Origin: Paratractidigestivibacter sp963605405
Lineage (GTDB): Bacteria; Actinomycetota; Coriobacteriia; Coriobacteriales; Atopobiaceae
Direction: 5' to 3'
Length of the DNA stretch: 64,000 nucleotides
Assembly: GCA_963605405.1 (NCBI GenBank)
Contig: CAVCUP010000001.1
Span: forward strand, 124,001-188,000
This document shows positions 7,965 through 16,084 of this stretch, in pieces. A model generated the notes under the pieces. That model was not told the origin of the DNA, searched no databases, and saw only the letters and a list, made by a program, of their open reading frames with translations. The position numbers and the translations under genes are program-made. How positions within the stretch are numbered: position 1 is the stretch's first letter; every line of letters begins with the position of its first letter.

Positions 7965-8194
7965 ATGGCCCACAACCTGAGCCATACAGCCGCGCCGGCG
8001 GCAGCGAAGACGGCGTCGGCGGCAGTTTTGACGCTCGAACCGCGCGGGCGATTTTCGAGCGAGGCGTTTACCTGCGGCTCCTCAAACCCCGGGCGCGAGC
8101 CTACTCGAGACACCCGCTAAAAACTGCCGCCGTCTCGGGTTTCCGCGTCCCGCGGGTGACGCCGACCCGGCTTATGCGTGAGGTCGTGGGCCAT
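7965..8194 (+). repeat. 230-bp double-stem element, copy 1
   Basis: Outer arms ATGGCCCAC (7965-7973) and GTGGGCCAT (8186-8194) enclose an inner pair CGGCGGCAGTTTT (8017-8029) and AAAACTGCCGCCG (8120-8132). A second copy of nearly the same length and the same stems, about three quarters identical by eye, lies at 26612-26842. It is non-coding and could be a structured RNA or a miniature mobile element. Confidence 0.75.
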
Positions 8195-8344
8195 AATGGG
8201 CTGTTGACGCACTCCAAGTGATGCGCAGAGCACCGCCTCTCAGATTGAGCCATTCCAAGCATCCGAATTGCCACGCCATCCATTACATTTGAATCTCGTT
8301 CAAAATCACGGCAGGCAGCGACCTGCACGAAGAAAGGCCCGCTC

Positions 8345-9673
8345 ATGCAGCAGCCCACGCAACGCTACGCGCTCATCAACGGATACGTGCTCGACGGAGC
8401 CGAGCAGATGGAGCCCACGGGCGGTCTCGCCGTGGTCGTCTCGGACGGCCGCTTCGAGGCGATTCTTCCCGACTCCGATCCCGCGCTCGCCGGCATCGAG
8501 CGCATCGACCTCGGAGGCGCCTATCTCGCGCCCGGCCTCATAAACATGCATGTCCACCTGGCAGCCGCCGGCAAGCCGCCGCGCGAGGACACCGGCAAGA
8601 AGCCCGTCGACTACAAAGGCCTCATGGATAAGCTCGGCAAGTGGAGGCTCGTGCGCCGCCTGTTCTACCGCATGGCTCAGAGCTACGCGAAGTCCGAGCT
8701 CCTCGGCGGCGTGACCACCATGCGCGCCGTGGGCGGCCTATGGGACCTCGACGGCCGTGTTCGCGACGACATCGAGGCGGGGCGCCTACAGGGACCGCGC
8801 ATCCTCGCTGCGAACACGGCGGTCTCGGTGCCGGGCGGGCACTTCGCGGGCTCACTCGCCACGGAGGCGCGCACGCCCGAGGAGGCAGCCGAGCACGTGC
8901 GCCAAATCGCCGCGACCAACCCCGACCTCATCAAGATCATGATCACCGGCGGCGTGATGGACGCGACCGCCGAGGGCGAGCCGGGCGCGCTGCGCATGCC
9001 GCCCGAGATGGTGCGCGCCGCCTGCGACGAGGCCCATAAGCTGGGCTTTATTGTCGCCGCCCACGTGGAGAGCACCGAGGGCGTCCGCGTGGCGCTCGAG
9101 GGCGGCGTCGACACCGTCGAGCACGGCGGCGCGCCCACGCCCGAGGTCATGGAGCTCTTCCGCAAGACCGGCTCGGCGCTTATCTCGACCTTCTCCCCGG
9201 TCGTGCCGTACACGTTCTTCCCGCTGGAGGTGGCAAAGTGCGGCGAGCTCGGGCGCAAGAACGGGCGCATTGTCTTCGAAGGCATGCGCGATATGGCGAA
9301 CGTCTGCCTTGAGCAGGGCATTCCCGTGGGTCTGGGTACCGACACCGGCTGCCCCTTCATCACTCACTACAACATGTGGCGAGAAGTGCGCTACTTCGCT
9401 CATTTCTGCGGCGTGAGCAACGCGTTCGCGCTCCACACGGCCACGCTCGGCAACGCGCGGATCGCGGGCCTCGAGAACGAATGCGGCTCGATCAAGGCCG
9501 GCAAGCGCGCCGACTTCATCGTGTGCGAGGCGAACCCGCTCGAGGACCTCTCGGCCCTGCGGCACCTCAAGATGGTCGCCCACGACGGCCGAGTCATCCG
9601 CGACCCGCGCCCGCGCCCCATCCCCGGCGTCGACGACCCCCTCGACGCCGCCGAGAAGGAGCTCGGGCTTTAG
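8345..9673 (+). CDS. Imidazolonepropionase-like metal-dependent amidohydrolase
   Basis: Amidohydrolase-superfamily protein of 442 aa. Metal ligands: MHVHL (about residues 67-71), a Lys in LIKIMITGG (about 195-205) likely bridging two metals, His in AAHVES and VEHGG, and Asp in GLGTDTG. The overall pattern resembles the prolidase/imidazolonepropionase-like group, whose substrates include N-acyl amino acids and cyclic amides. It sits on the plus strand between yqeC and mscL, close to but not in the purine operons, so a ureide or amide substrate is a guess. The start ATG 8345 yields a normal beta-sandwich N-terminus (ALINGYVLDG). Confidence 0.8.
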   Translation: MQQPTQRYALINGYVLDGAEQMEPTGGLAVVVSDGRFEAILPDSDPALAGIERIDLGGAYLAPGLINMHVHLAAAGKPPREDTGKKPVDYKGLMDKLGKWRLVRRLFYRMAQSYAKSELLGGVTTMRAVGGLWDLDGRVRDDIEAGRLQGPRILAANTAVSVPGGHFAGSLATEARTPEEAAEHVRQIAATNPDLIKIMITGGVMDATAEGEPGALRMPPEMVRAACDEAHKLGFIVAAHVESTEGVRVALEGGVDTVEHGGAPTPEVMELFRKTGSALISTFSPVVPYTFFPLEVAKCGELGRKNGRIVFEGMRDMANVCLEQGIPVGLGTDTGCPFITHYNMWREVRYFAHFCGVSNAFALHTATLGNARIAGLENECGSIKAGKRADFIVCEANPLEDLSALRHLKMVAHDGRVIRDPRPRPIPGVDDPLDAAEKELGL

Positions 9674-9739
9674 GGCGAGTCCAAACGATTCGCACTCACG
9701 CCCGCCCCCCCCCCGCACGCAAGGACTCGATGGGACCAC

Positions 9740-9830
9740 GCGAGCGTGGCGGCGCTTCTCTTCGCGCGAATCGCGCAGCGAGCGAACGAAGTGAGCGCTG
9801 AGCAGCGAGGAGAAGCGCCGCCACGCTCGC
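9740..9830. terminator. Long inverted repeat downstream of the amidohydrolase
   Basis: Arms of 21 bases are perfect: left 9740-9760 (GCGAGCGTGGCGGCGCTTCT plus C), right 9810-9830. The 49-base interior has its own short pairings. It lacks a T-run, so a rho-independent terminator is not certain; mRNA 3'-end protection or a repeat element are alternatives. Confidence 0.6.
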
Positions 9831-9903
9831 ACAGGCCCCGACGGCCCGGCCCTTCCGCTATCCTTGCACCAGCAATCCCATGCAGCTAGGAAAGGGGTCT
9901 CAC

Positions 9904-10344
9904 ATGAAGAAGCTGCTCAAGGAGTTCGAGGAGTTCATCAACCGCGGCAACGTGATGGATATGGCCGTCGGCGTCATCATCGGCGGCGCCTTCACCTCGA
10001 TCGTCACGTCGCTCACGGACAACATCATCAACCCGCTGATCAAGGCTATCTCGGGCGGCAGCGTCGGCGAGGTCTCCGGCCTCGTCGTGCCGGGGACCGA
10101 GATCGACTTCGGCAAGTTCATCAGCGCCTGCATAAACTTCCTCATCGTCGCGGCCATCGTGTTCGCCCTCATCAAGGCCGTGAACAAGGCCCACGAGCTT
10201 GCCGGGAAGGCCATAGGCCGCGCGGACGAGGCAGCTGCGGAGCCCGAGCCTGAGCCGACCTGCCCCTACTGCCTCGAGAAGGTCCGCGCGGGCGCGTCCA
10301 AGTGCTGCCACTGCGGCAGCGACCTTCTTTCCAAGGCCGAGTAG
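9904..10344 (+). CDS. mscL: Large-conductance mechanosensitive channel MscL with C-terminal zinc ribbon
   Basis: Homopentameric emergency-release channel for hypo-osmotic shock. MKKLLKEFEEFINRGNVMDMAVGVIIGGAF is the standard MscL amphipathic N-helix and first membrane helix (split here only by reading), and a second helix is at about residues 75-95. After the cytoplasmic helix the protein continues to CPYC (about 121-124) and CCHCG (about 135-139), a four-cysteine zinc-ribbon tail not present in Escherichia coli MscL. 146 aa. The start is ATG 9904 with AGGAAAGGGG 6 bases upstream; an in-frame ATG at 9880 lacks such a site. Confidence 0.92.
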   Translation: MKKLLKEFEEFINRGNVMDMAVGVIIGGAFTSIVTSLTDNIINPLIKAISGGSVGEVSGLVVPGTEIDFGKFISACINFLIVAAIVFALIKAVNKAHELAGKAIGRADEAAAEPEPEPTCPYCLEKVRAGASKCCHCGSDLLSKAE

Positions 10345-10364
10345 CCGGCAAGAAGCCCCGGGCG

Positions 10365-10585
10365 AGCCCCGGATTCACGCCATCCAGTAACGGGGTCGCC
10401 AACTGAGCCCCGAATGCGCGCTACCCAGTAACGAGAAACGGCACCGAGCCCCAAAACCGCGTCTCCCAGCAACGCCCGGTTGCTGGATGGCGTAGTTTTG
10501 GGGCTCTTCTCGAAAACGCATTACTGCCTAACGATTTTCCAGGGCTCTTCCCGCTATGGCATTACTAGCCGACGACTTTCCGGGG
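10365..10585. repeat. 41-bp periodic dyad array, family A, locus 1
   Basis: Left-arm units start at 10378, 10419 and 10460 and read as CGC-n4-CAGTAAC or CAGCAAC with GAGCCCC between them. Right-arm units start at 10480, 10521 and 10562 and read TTRCTG...GGGCTC. All steps are exactly 41 bp, and the arms are roughly reverse complements around 10475. It fills the gap between the convergent mscL and ridA genes. Confidence 0.85.
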
Positions 10586-10700
10586 CGCGGGCCTGCGCCC
10601 GCCGCTGACGCTCGGGACCACAAAGGACGACTGCTTTGCCAAGGCGCTCCCCCATCGTCGAGAAACGAATCGACCGGCCCCGCGCGGAGCCGGAAGAAAA

Positions 10701-10736
10701 CGCCGGCCGCGAGGCTTTTTCGCCCCGTGGCCGGCG
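10701..10736 (-). terminator. Hairpin downstream of ridA
   Basis: CGCCGGCC (10701-10708) pairs with GGCCGGCG (10729-10736). It lies 30 bases past the ridA stop codon, the last gene of the purine run, so a terminator role is likely. No long T-run follows on the minus strand, but a TTTTC run precedes the next segment. Confidence 0.5.
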
Positions 10737-10766
10737 CAACCACGCTAGGAAATCTACCAGCGAGAA

Positions 10767-11147
10767 CTACAGGTACGCGACGGCCTTGATCTCGACCTTG
10801 GCGGCCTTGGGCAGCGCGGCGACCTGGAAGCAGGCTCGGGCGGGGAACGGCTCGGCAAAGAAGCCGGCGTAGACCTCGTTCACGGCGGCGAAGTCGGCAA
10901 GGTCGGTAAGAAGCACGGTGGTCTCGGCGACGTTGGACATGTCGGCGCCGGCGGCGGCCAGGATGTTCTTCACGTTGGTGAGGCTCTGGCGCGCCTGGTC
11001 GACCGCGGACTCGCCCGCGAACTCGCCGGTCTCGGGCACGACGCCGAGCTGGCCGGACACGTGGATCACGTTGCCGGAGACGACGCCGGCGGAGTAGGGG
11101 CCGAGGGCGGCGGGGGCCTTATCGGTAACGATTGCCTGGTTGGACAT
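10767..11147 (-). CDS. ridA: Reactive intermediate/imine deaminase, RidA family
   Basis: RidA proteins hydrolyse reactive enamines such as 2-aminoacrylate to keto acids and ammonia. 126 aa with the family pattern: GPYSAGVVSGNVIHVSGQL near residues 16-34, the conserved Arg in FPARACFQVAALPKAAKVEI (about 101-120), and a trimeric chorismate-mutase-like fold expected. It is the last gene of the guaD-to-ridA run. YgeX in the same run makes 2-aminoacrylate when it splits diaminopropionate, so this gene plausibly clears that product. Start ATG 11147 has AAAGGAGAAACACC upstream. Confidence 0.93.
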   Translation of the reverse strand: MSNQAIVTDKAPAALGPYSAGVVSGNVIHVSGQLGVVPETGEFAGESAVDQARQSLTNVKNILAAAGADMSNVAETTVLLTDLADFAAVNEVYAGFFAEPFPARACFQVAALPKAAKVEIKAVAYL

Positions 11148-11238
11148 GGTGTTTCTCCTTTACAGATCGGATATACGAGCCGCCGGGTCCCAGCGGCAAG
11201 TCGACGTTGAACGGGGCGAGCAGCCCCGGGGCAGGGGA

Positions 11239-12606
11239 TCAGCGAGAGACGAACTCGCCGGGCTTGGCGCCCGTGGGCTCGCCGCCCTCGGCCACGAGCT
11301 CGCCGCCCACGTAGACGAGGCGGGCACGGCCGCGGCACTGGAAGCCCTCGTAGGGCGTGTGGTCCACGGCCTGGTGCTGCGTGGCGGCGTGGATGGTCCA
11401 GCGCGCCCCCGGGTCCCAGACGCAGACGTCGGCGTCGGCGCCCTCGGCCAGGCGACCCTTGCGCGGCCACATGCCGAAGACGCGCGCGGGGTTCTCGCTC
11501 ATGAGGCGGCAAAGTCCCTCAGGGCCGAGCTGGCCCGCGAAGCTCGTGGCGATGAGCGCCGGGCGGTGCTCGATGCCCGCGCCGCCGTTCGGGATCTTTC
11601 GGAAGTCCCCGCGGCCGCGCTCCTTCTGCCCATGCAGATTGAAGCTGCAGTGGTCGGTGGCGATGGTGTCGATCTCGCCGGCAAGAAGCGCCTCGCGAAG
11701 CGCCGCCACGTCGGCAGGCTTACGCAAGGGTGGGCTCATCACGTACTTGGCGCCCGCGAAGCCGTCGTCGCCCTCTTCCTCGTAACGCGAGTCGTCGAGC
11801 AGCAGGTACTGCGGGCAGGTCTCCACGAAGATGTTCTTCTGGCCGCGGGCCTTCGCATCGCGTATGGCCTCGAGCCCGAGCTTGGTGGAGAGATGCACGA
11901 CGTTCACGCGCGCGTCGCCGGCAAGGCGCGCGATATAGAGCAGGCGGCTGATTGCCTCGGCCTCGCAGACGTCCGGGCGGCTCATCGGGTGCCCCTCCGG
12001 CCCCGTGACGCCCAGGTCGAAGACGCGCTGCTGCAGGCGGTTGACCAGCGTGCCGTTCTCGCAGTGGACGCAGAGCGTGGCGCCGAGTGGCTTTAAGGCC
12101 TCGAGGACCTCGAGCGTCTCGGCGTCGTCCAGGCGCAGGTGGTCGTAGGCGAAGTACGTCTTGAAGGAACAGACGCCCTGCTCGCGCATGACGGCGAGGT
12201 CGGCGCGGTTCTTCTCGTTCCACTCGGCGAGCGCCATGTGGAAGGCGTAGTTGGCCGTGCAGGTTCCGTCGGCGCGGGAATGCCACTCGGCCAGGGCGTC
12301 GGGCATGGTCACGCCGCGATCGGCCGTGGCGTAATCGACCACCGTCGTGGTGCCGCCGCAGGCCGCGGCCCGCGTGCCCGTCTCGAAGCTGTCAGCCGTC
12401 CAGTCCATGCCCGTCCAGCACTGCAGGTGCGTATGCGCGTCGATGAAGCCCGGGAAGACCCAGCAGCCCGAGACGTCGACGACCTCGTCCCCGGGCGCGG
12501 GCTCTATGCGCTCCGCCACACGCGCGATTTTCTTGCCGTCGAGCGCGACGTCGCCGCGACGCGCCCCATCCGGCGTGACCAGGGTACCGTTTGCAAGGAT
12601 CCTCAT
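11239..12606 (-). CDS. hyuA: D-hydantoinase/dihydropyrimidinase-type cyclic ureidase HyuA
   Basis: Binuclear zinc amidohydrolase that opens cyclic ureides. Metal ligands are His58 and His60 (DAHTHL), the presumed carbamylated Lys149 (SFKTYF), His181 (VHCEN), His238 (VHLST) and Asp318 (ATDHCSF). The ATDHCSF segment with a later GxxGIEHR is typical of hydantoinases. 455 aa, normal length. Start ATG 12606 has AAGGAGGAGC upstream. In the Escherichia coli xdh/yge cluster the homologue hyuA sits with ygeW, ygeX and ygeY; in reported anaerobic purine degraders it acts on a ring-opened purine intermediate. It follows the modE-mocA fusion by 20 bases. Confidence 0.93.
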   Translation of the reverse strand: MRILANGTLVTPDGARRGDVALDGKKIARVAERIEPAPGDEVVDVSGCWVFPGFIDAHTHLQCWTGMDWTADSFETGTRAAACGGTTTVVDYATADRGVTMPDALAEWHSRADGTCTANYAFHMALAEWNEKNRADLAVMREQGVCSFKTYFAYDHLRLDDAETLEVLEALKPLGATLCVHCENGTLVNRLQQRVFDLGVTGPEGHPMSRPDVCEAEAISRLLYIARLAGDARVNVVHLSTKLGLEAIRDAKARGQKNIFVETCPQYLLLDDSRYEEEGDDGFAGAKYVMSPPLRKPADVAALREALLAGEIDTIATDHCSFNLHGQKERGRGDFRKIPNGGAGIEHRPALIATSFAGQLGPEGLCRLMSENPARVFGMWPRKGRLAEGADADVCVWDPGARWTIHAATQHQAVDHTPYEGFQCRGRARLVYVGGELVAEGGEPTGAKPGEFVSR

Positions 12607-12626
12607 AAAAGCTCCTCCTTAAAACC

Positions 12627-13550
12627 CTAGAGGGCGGCCTCGAGACGCGCGAGGTCCTCCCTTGTGTCGCAATCGCATATCTCGAGCTCGCTTTGCGCCT
12701 CAACGATGCGGACGCGCACCCCGAGTTCCTGACGCTTGGCAAGAAGCGCGCTGCCTCCCGCGTCGCCCTCGAGCGCCGCGAGCGCGGGCAGCTCCTCGCT
12801 CGGCCACAGGATCGGGCTCGCCGGCGCGCCGTGCCATCCGAGCCGGACGATGCTTCCGGGATGGCGCTGAAAGTCCTCGACGATGGCCCGCACGCTCGCC
12901 TCTCGCAGAAGCGGCTGGTCTCCGGGCACAAAAAGGCAGCCCGCGATACCCGGCAACGCCTTCAGCCCCTCGCGCACGGTGTCTGACTGAAGCGGATGGG
13001 TATGGCGTACGCAGCGCACGCCGACCGTCTGACAGAGCTCTTCCACCTCGTCGTGGCGGGTGACCACAACGACGTCGAGCAGGTCGTCGGGCAGCGCCGC
13101 GAGCGTGCGCTCGAGCACGGGAACCCCCGCCAGCGGCTCCACGAGCTTGTTCGAGCCGAAGCGGCGCGCGAGACCGGAGGCCATGACGACGCAGCCCACG
13201 CGAGGGACGCCGCAGAAGCCGCTGAAGCACTCGTCGAAGTTGCGCCGCAGGTCCTCGGTGCAGGCATGCTCGAAAGCCTCGTAACGGGCAAGAAGGTCGA
13301 CCGCCTCAGGCGTGAGGCGGCTTCCTCCCCCGCCGGCGCCGCCGATGGTGCGCTCCGTGAGCTTGAACCCGAAGGCCGCCTCGGCCGCCTTGACCAGGCG
13401 CGTCGCCTTCGTATAGGCCATACCCATCGAGACGGCTGCCGCGCGCAGGCTCCCGGTCTCCTCGACGCGGTGCAAAAGCTCGCGGGGGCCGGGGCCGAAC
13501 GCCCGGGCGCCCTCGTCGCCAAGAAGATATGCCCTCAGGTCAGGACGCAA
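12627..13550 (-). CDS. mocA: ModE-like DNA-binding domain fused to MocA-type molybdenum cofactor cytidylyltransferase
   Basis: The first ~90 residues are a ModE/LysR-like winged helix: GPGPRELLHRVEETGSLRAA, then MGMAYTKATRLVKAAE. From about residue 115 there is a MobA-like nucleotidyltransferase: VVMASGLARRFGSNKL (substrate loop), VVVTRHDEVEEL and FVPGDQPLL, as in YgfJ/MocA, which makes molybdopterin cytosine dinucleotide for hydroxylases. I choose TTG 13550 as start because AGAGGGGAG lies 8 bases upstream and ModE begins there (LRPDLRAYLL); a GTG at 13613 would add 21 residues but overlaps a TATAGT that may be a -10 box. The fusion could sense cofactor state and bind DNA, which is inference. 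Confidence 0.87.
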   Translation of the reverse strand: MRPDLRAYLLGDEGARAFGPGPRELLHRVEETGSLRAAAVSMGMAYTKATRLVKAAEAAFGFKLTERTIGGAGGGGSRLTPEAVDLLARYEAFEHACTEDLRRNFDECFSGFCGVPRVGCVVMASGLARRFGSNKLVEPLAGVPVLERTLAALPDDLLDVVVVTRHDEVEELCQTVGVRCVRHTHPLQSDTVREGLKALPGIAGCLFVPGDQPLLREASVRAIVEDFQRHPGSIVRLGWHGAPASPILWPSEELPALAALEGDAGGSALLAKRQELGVRVRIVEAQSELEICDCDTREDLARLEAAL

Positions 13551-13686
13551 GGCGCCACTCCCCTCTTGCCCGTACAGGCGTTGTAGCGCCGATGGGATAA
13601 CGGTTAGGCACACTATACACGCTATGCGCGACCTGCGGCGCGTTCATCTGCTACAAAGGCGTTGCCCGCAGGTATCTTCTTCGCGG

Positions 13687-13717
13687 ACGGGGCAAGGGGA
13701 CCGTCCTCTGGCCCCGT
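13687..13717. repeat. GGGGCAAGGGGAC-type hairpin downstream of carbamate kinase
   Basis: ACGGGGC (13687-13693) pairs with GCCCCGT (13711-13717), enclosing AAGGGGACCGTCC. It belongs to the same loose family as the hairpins at 3528, 27920, 45479 and 50491 and lies between yqeA and the mocA fusion gene. Confidence 0.6.
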
Positions 13718-13753
13718 TCTTCGCGGATGGCGCGAGGGAGCCGCCACGCGTCG

Positions 13754-14698
13754 TTAAGCGCGAACGACGGTGCCCGTCTTGCCGGCGATGCCGTCGGCCG
13801 CGCGGTCGAGCAGGGTGATGAGCGCGGAGCGGCCCGGCTTGGACTCGGCGAACTTCACGCAGGCCTCGACCTTAGGCAGCATCGAGCCCGGCGCGAACTG
13901 TCCCTCGGCGATGTACTCGCGCGCCTCGTCAGGCGTGAGGCCGTCGAGCCAGCGCTGCTCAGGCGTGCCGAAGTTCACGGCGACCTTCTCCACCGCGGTA
14001 AGAATGACCAGGTAATCGGCATCAAGCGACTCGGCAAGAAGCTCCGCCGCGAAGTCCTTGTCGATGACGGCGGCCGCGCCCTTGAGATGGTTGTGCTCGC
14101 CCGTGGGAACAACGGGGATGCCGCCGCCGCCGCAGCAGACGACCACGTGGTCGGCCGCGACCAGGCAGTCGATGGTGTCGAGCTCTACGATGCGCCTGGG
14201 CTTCGGGCTCGCGACCACGCGCCGATAACCGCGTCCCGCGTCCTCAACGAAGTCGTAGCCGCGATCGCGCTTGAGTCCCTCGGCCTCCTCGAGCGTCATG
14301 AATGAGCCGATCGGCTTCGTCGGGTTGGCGAACGCGGGGTCGTCCGGGTCGACCTCGACCTGCGTGAGGACGGTCGTGACGCCGTGGCGAATGCCGCGGC
14401 ACTCCATCTCCTCGCGCAGCGCGTTCTGCAGGTCATAGCCGATGTAGCCCTGGCTCATGGCGCCGCAGACCGAGAGCGGGCACGGGATATAGCGCTCCGG
14501 GTCCGAGCGCGTGAGCTCGGTCATGGCGTTGGCTATCATGCCGACCTGCGGCCCGTTGCCGTGCACGACGGCGACCTCGTTGCCCTGCTCGAGCAAGTCC
14601 ACGATGGCCACGGCCGTGTTGCGCACGGCGACGGCCTGCTCGGGCAGGTTCTTGCCGAGCGCGTTGCCCCCGAGCGCGATGACGATCTTCTTGCCCAT
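13754..14698 (-). CDS. yqeA: Carbamate kinase
   Basis: Transfers phosphate from carbamoyl phosphate to ADP, giving ATP, ammonia and CO2. MGKKIVIALGGNALGK (residues 1-16), VVHGNGPQVG (about 43-52) and CCGGGGIPVV with the following Lys region are the amino-acid-kinase/ArcC hallmarks. 314 aa, full length. Start ATG 14698 with GGAGAGGGG upstream. It directly follows ygeW, whose carbamoyltransferase reaction run in the catabolic direction would supply carbamoyl phosphate, so the pair forms a substrate-level ATP step. The symbol yqeA is chosen by context; arcC is the same family. Confidence 0.94.
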   Translation of the reverse strand: MGKKIVIALGGNALGKNLPEQAVAVRNTAVAIVDLLEQGNEVAVVHGNGPQVGMIANAMTELTRSDPERYIPCPLSVCGAMSQGYIGYDLQNALREEMECRGIRHGVTTVLTQVEVDPDDPAFANPTKPIGSFMTLEEAEGLKRDRGYDFVEDAGRGYRRVVASPKPRRIVELDTIDCLVAADHVVVCCGGGGIPVVPTGEHNHLKGAAAVIDKDFAAELLAESLDADYLVILTAVEKVAVNFGTPEQRWLDGLTPDEAREYIAEGQFAPGSMLPKVEACVKFAESKPGRSALITLLDRAADGIAGKTGTVVRA

Positions 14699-14773
14699 AA
14701 ACCCCTCTCCTTGTCTGTTCGTCCCGGAGGCGGCCCGAGCCCTCCCATGGCCCGGCGGCGCCTCCTCGGTATA

Positions 14774-14808
14774 GAAAAAGGGCCTGCGGAAAGCGGATCC
14801 GCAGGCCC
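14774..14808 (-). terminator. Rho-independent terminator after ygeW
   Basis: On the minus strand GGGCCTGCGGA and TCCGCAGGCCC (14780-14808) form a perfect 11-bp stem followed by TTTTT (14775-14779). It lies 26 bases past the ygeW stop codon and before yqeA, so yqeA and downstream genes may depend on read-through or an own promoter. Confidence 0.85.
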
Positions 14809-14834
14809 CCGTGCATCCTCGTAAAGAGGGGCGA

Positions 14835-16034
14835 TTAGGCCTGGTACCAGCGCGGGGTTGCGCGCTCCTCGAGCGCGGCGAGCGTGGCCACGGGGTCGGC
14901 GACCTTCTGGAGGAACATCATCGCCGCGATGGCGTAGGGCTTGTAGGAGGCCTCCTTGTACATACCCACGCGGTGCATGTCGAAGACGTCGGCCATGACC
15001 TCGCCGTGCTCGCACGAGACGCCGGAGATGTCGGCCGGCAGCGGGTGCATGAAGATGGTGTCCTGGCCGTTCGCGGTCTTGGCCATGAGGTCGGTCGTGG
15101 AGCACCAGTCCTTGTGGGTGGCGTTCTGGGCGAGAAGCTCCTTCTCGAGCGCCGCGATGCCGGCATCGTCGCCCTCGGCGTAGAGGTTGGTGCGCCTCTC
15201 CATGGCGGCGTAGGGGGCCCAGGACTTGGGGATCACGATGTCGGCGCCCTCGAAGGCCTCCTCCATGGTGTTGGCCTGGGTAAAGGTGCAGTCGTTCTCG
15301 GCGGCGTAGGTCTTGGCGGCCTCGACGCGGTCGCCCATGAGGTCGTAGCCCTCGGGGTGCGCGAGCGTCACGTCCATGCCGAAGCGCGGCAGCAGGCTGA
15401 TGAGCGACTGCGGGCAGGAGAGCGGCTTGCCGTAGGAAGGCGAGTAGGCCCAGGTCACGGCCACCTTCTTGCCGCGAAGGTTCTCGAGGCCGCCGAACTC
15501 CTCGATGAGATAGAGCAGATCGGCGGAGGACTGCGTGGGGTGATCGGAGTCGGACTGCAGGCTGATGAGCGTCGGGCGGTGGTCGAGCACGCCGTCCTCA
15601 TACGCCTGCTGGACGGACTCGGAGACCTCCTGCATGTAGGCGTCGCCCTTGCCGATGTACATGTCGTCGCGGATGCCGATGACGTCGGCCATGAACGAGA
15701 TCATCGTGGCGGTCTCGCGGACGGTCTCGCCGTGGGCGATCTGGGACTTCTTCTCGTCGAGGTCCTGGAGCTCGAGGCCGAGGAGATTCGAGGCCTTGGA
15801 GAACGAGAAGCGCGTGCGGGTGGAGTTGTCGCGGAAAAGGGAGACCGAGAGGCCGGAGTCGAAGATCTTGGTCGAGATGTTGCGCTCGCGGAGGTTGCGC
15901 AGGGCGGCCGCGGTGGCGTAAAGGGCGCGCAGCTCGTCGGTGGTCTTGTCCCACGTGTGCAGGAAGTCCTCGCCGTAGAGGCCCTTGAAGTCAAGGCCGG
16001 ACAGGGTATCCAAATACTGCTGGATCTCGCTCAT
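14835..16034 (-). CDS. ygeW: Knotted carbamoyltransferase YgeW
   Basis: YgeW-type carbamoyltransferase (399 aa) of the aspartate/ornithine transcarbamylase fold. The carbamoyl-phosphate loop STRTR is at residues 71-75, followed by HPTQSSADLLYL, and HPLPADISG lies near the C-terminus. The DHPTQ-like motif and long C-terminal part agree with YgeW rather than ArgF. In purine-degrading anaerobes it is reported to phosphorolyse the ureide of 2,3-diaminopropionate, giving carbamoyl phosphate. Start ATG 16034 has GGAGAGGAC upstream; an in-frame ATG 24 bases earlier has no such site. It lies between ygeY and yqeA. Confidence 0.93.
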   Translation of the reverse strand: MSEIQQYLDTLSGLDFKGLYGEDFLHTWDKTTDELRALYATAAALRNLRERNISTKIFDSGLSVSLFRDNSTRTRFSFSKASNLLGLELQDLDEKKSQIAHGETVRETATMISFMADVIGIRDDMYIGKGDAYMQEVSESVQQAYEDGVLDHRPTLISLQSDSDHPTQSSADLLYLIEEFGGLENLRGKKVAVTWAYSPSYGKPLSCPQSLISLLPRFGMDVTLAHPEGYDLMGDRVEAAKTYAAENDCTFTQANTMEEAFEGADIVIPKSWAPYAAMERRTNLYAEGDDAGIAALEKELLAQNATHKDWCSTTDLMAKTANGQDTIFMHPLPADISGVSCEHGEVMADVFDMHRVGMYKEASYKPYAIAAMMFLQKVADPVATLAALEERATPRWYQA

Positions 16035-16084
16035 GTGAAAGTCCTCTCCATAAATCAATAAATCAGTCTGCTGTGACTCGCGCG

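Larger units (their letters stand above)
7276..8344. other. 1.07 kb intergenic stretch with two structured elements
   Basis: No convincing gene on either strand. 7276-7640 is GC-rich and featureless apart from three CTCTTGCC-like words. 7645-7807 is a long inverted-repeat element and 7965-8194 a copy of the 230-bp double-stem element, both described separately. 8195-8344 precedes the amidohydrolase; GAAGAAAGGCCCGCTC just before ATG 8345 gives a weak ribosome site. Confidence 0.7.

Noticed and set aside
8195..8344. Purine riboswitch before the amidohydrolase
   Set aside because: No conserved purine-riboswitch core (the P1 TATA box and loop motifs) is seen here or before guaD and ygeX.
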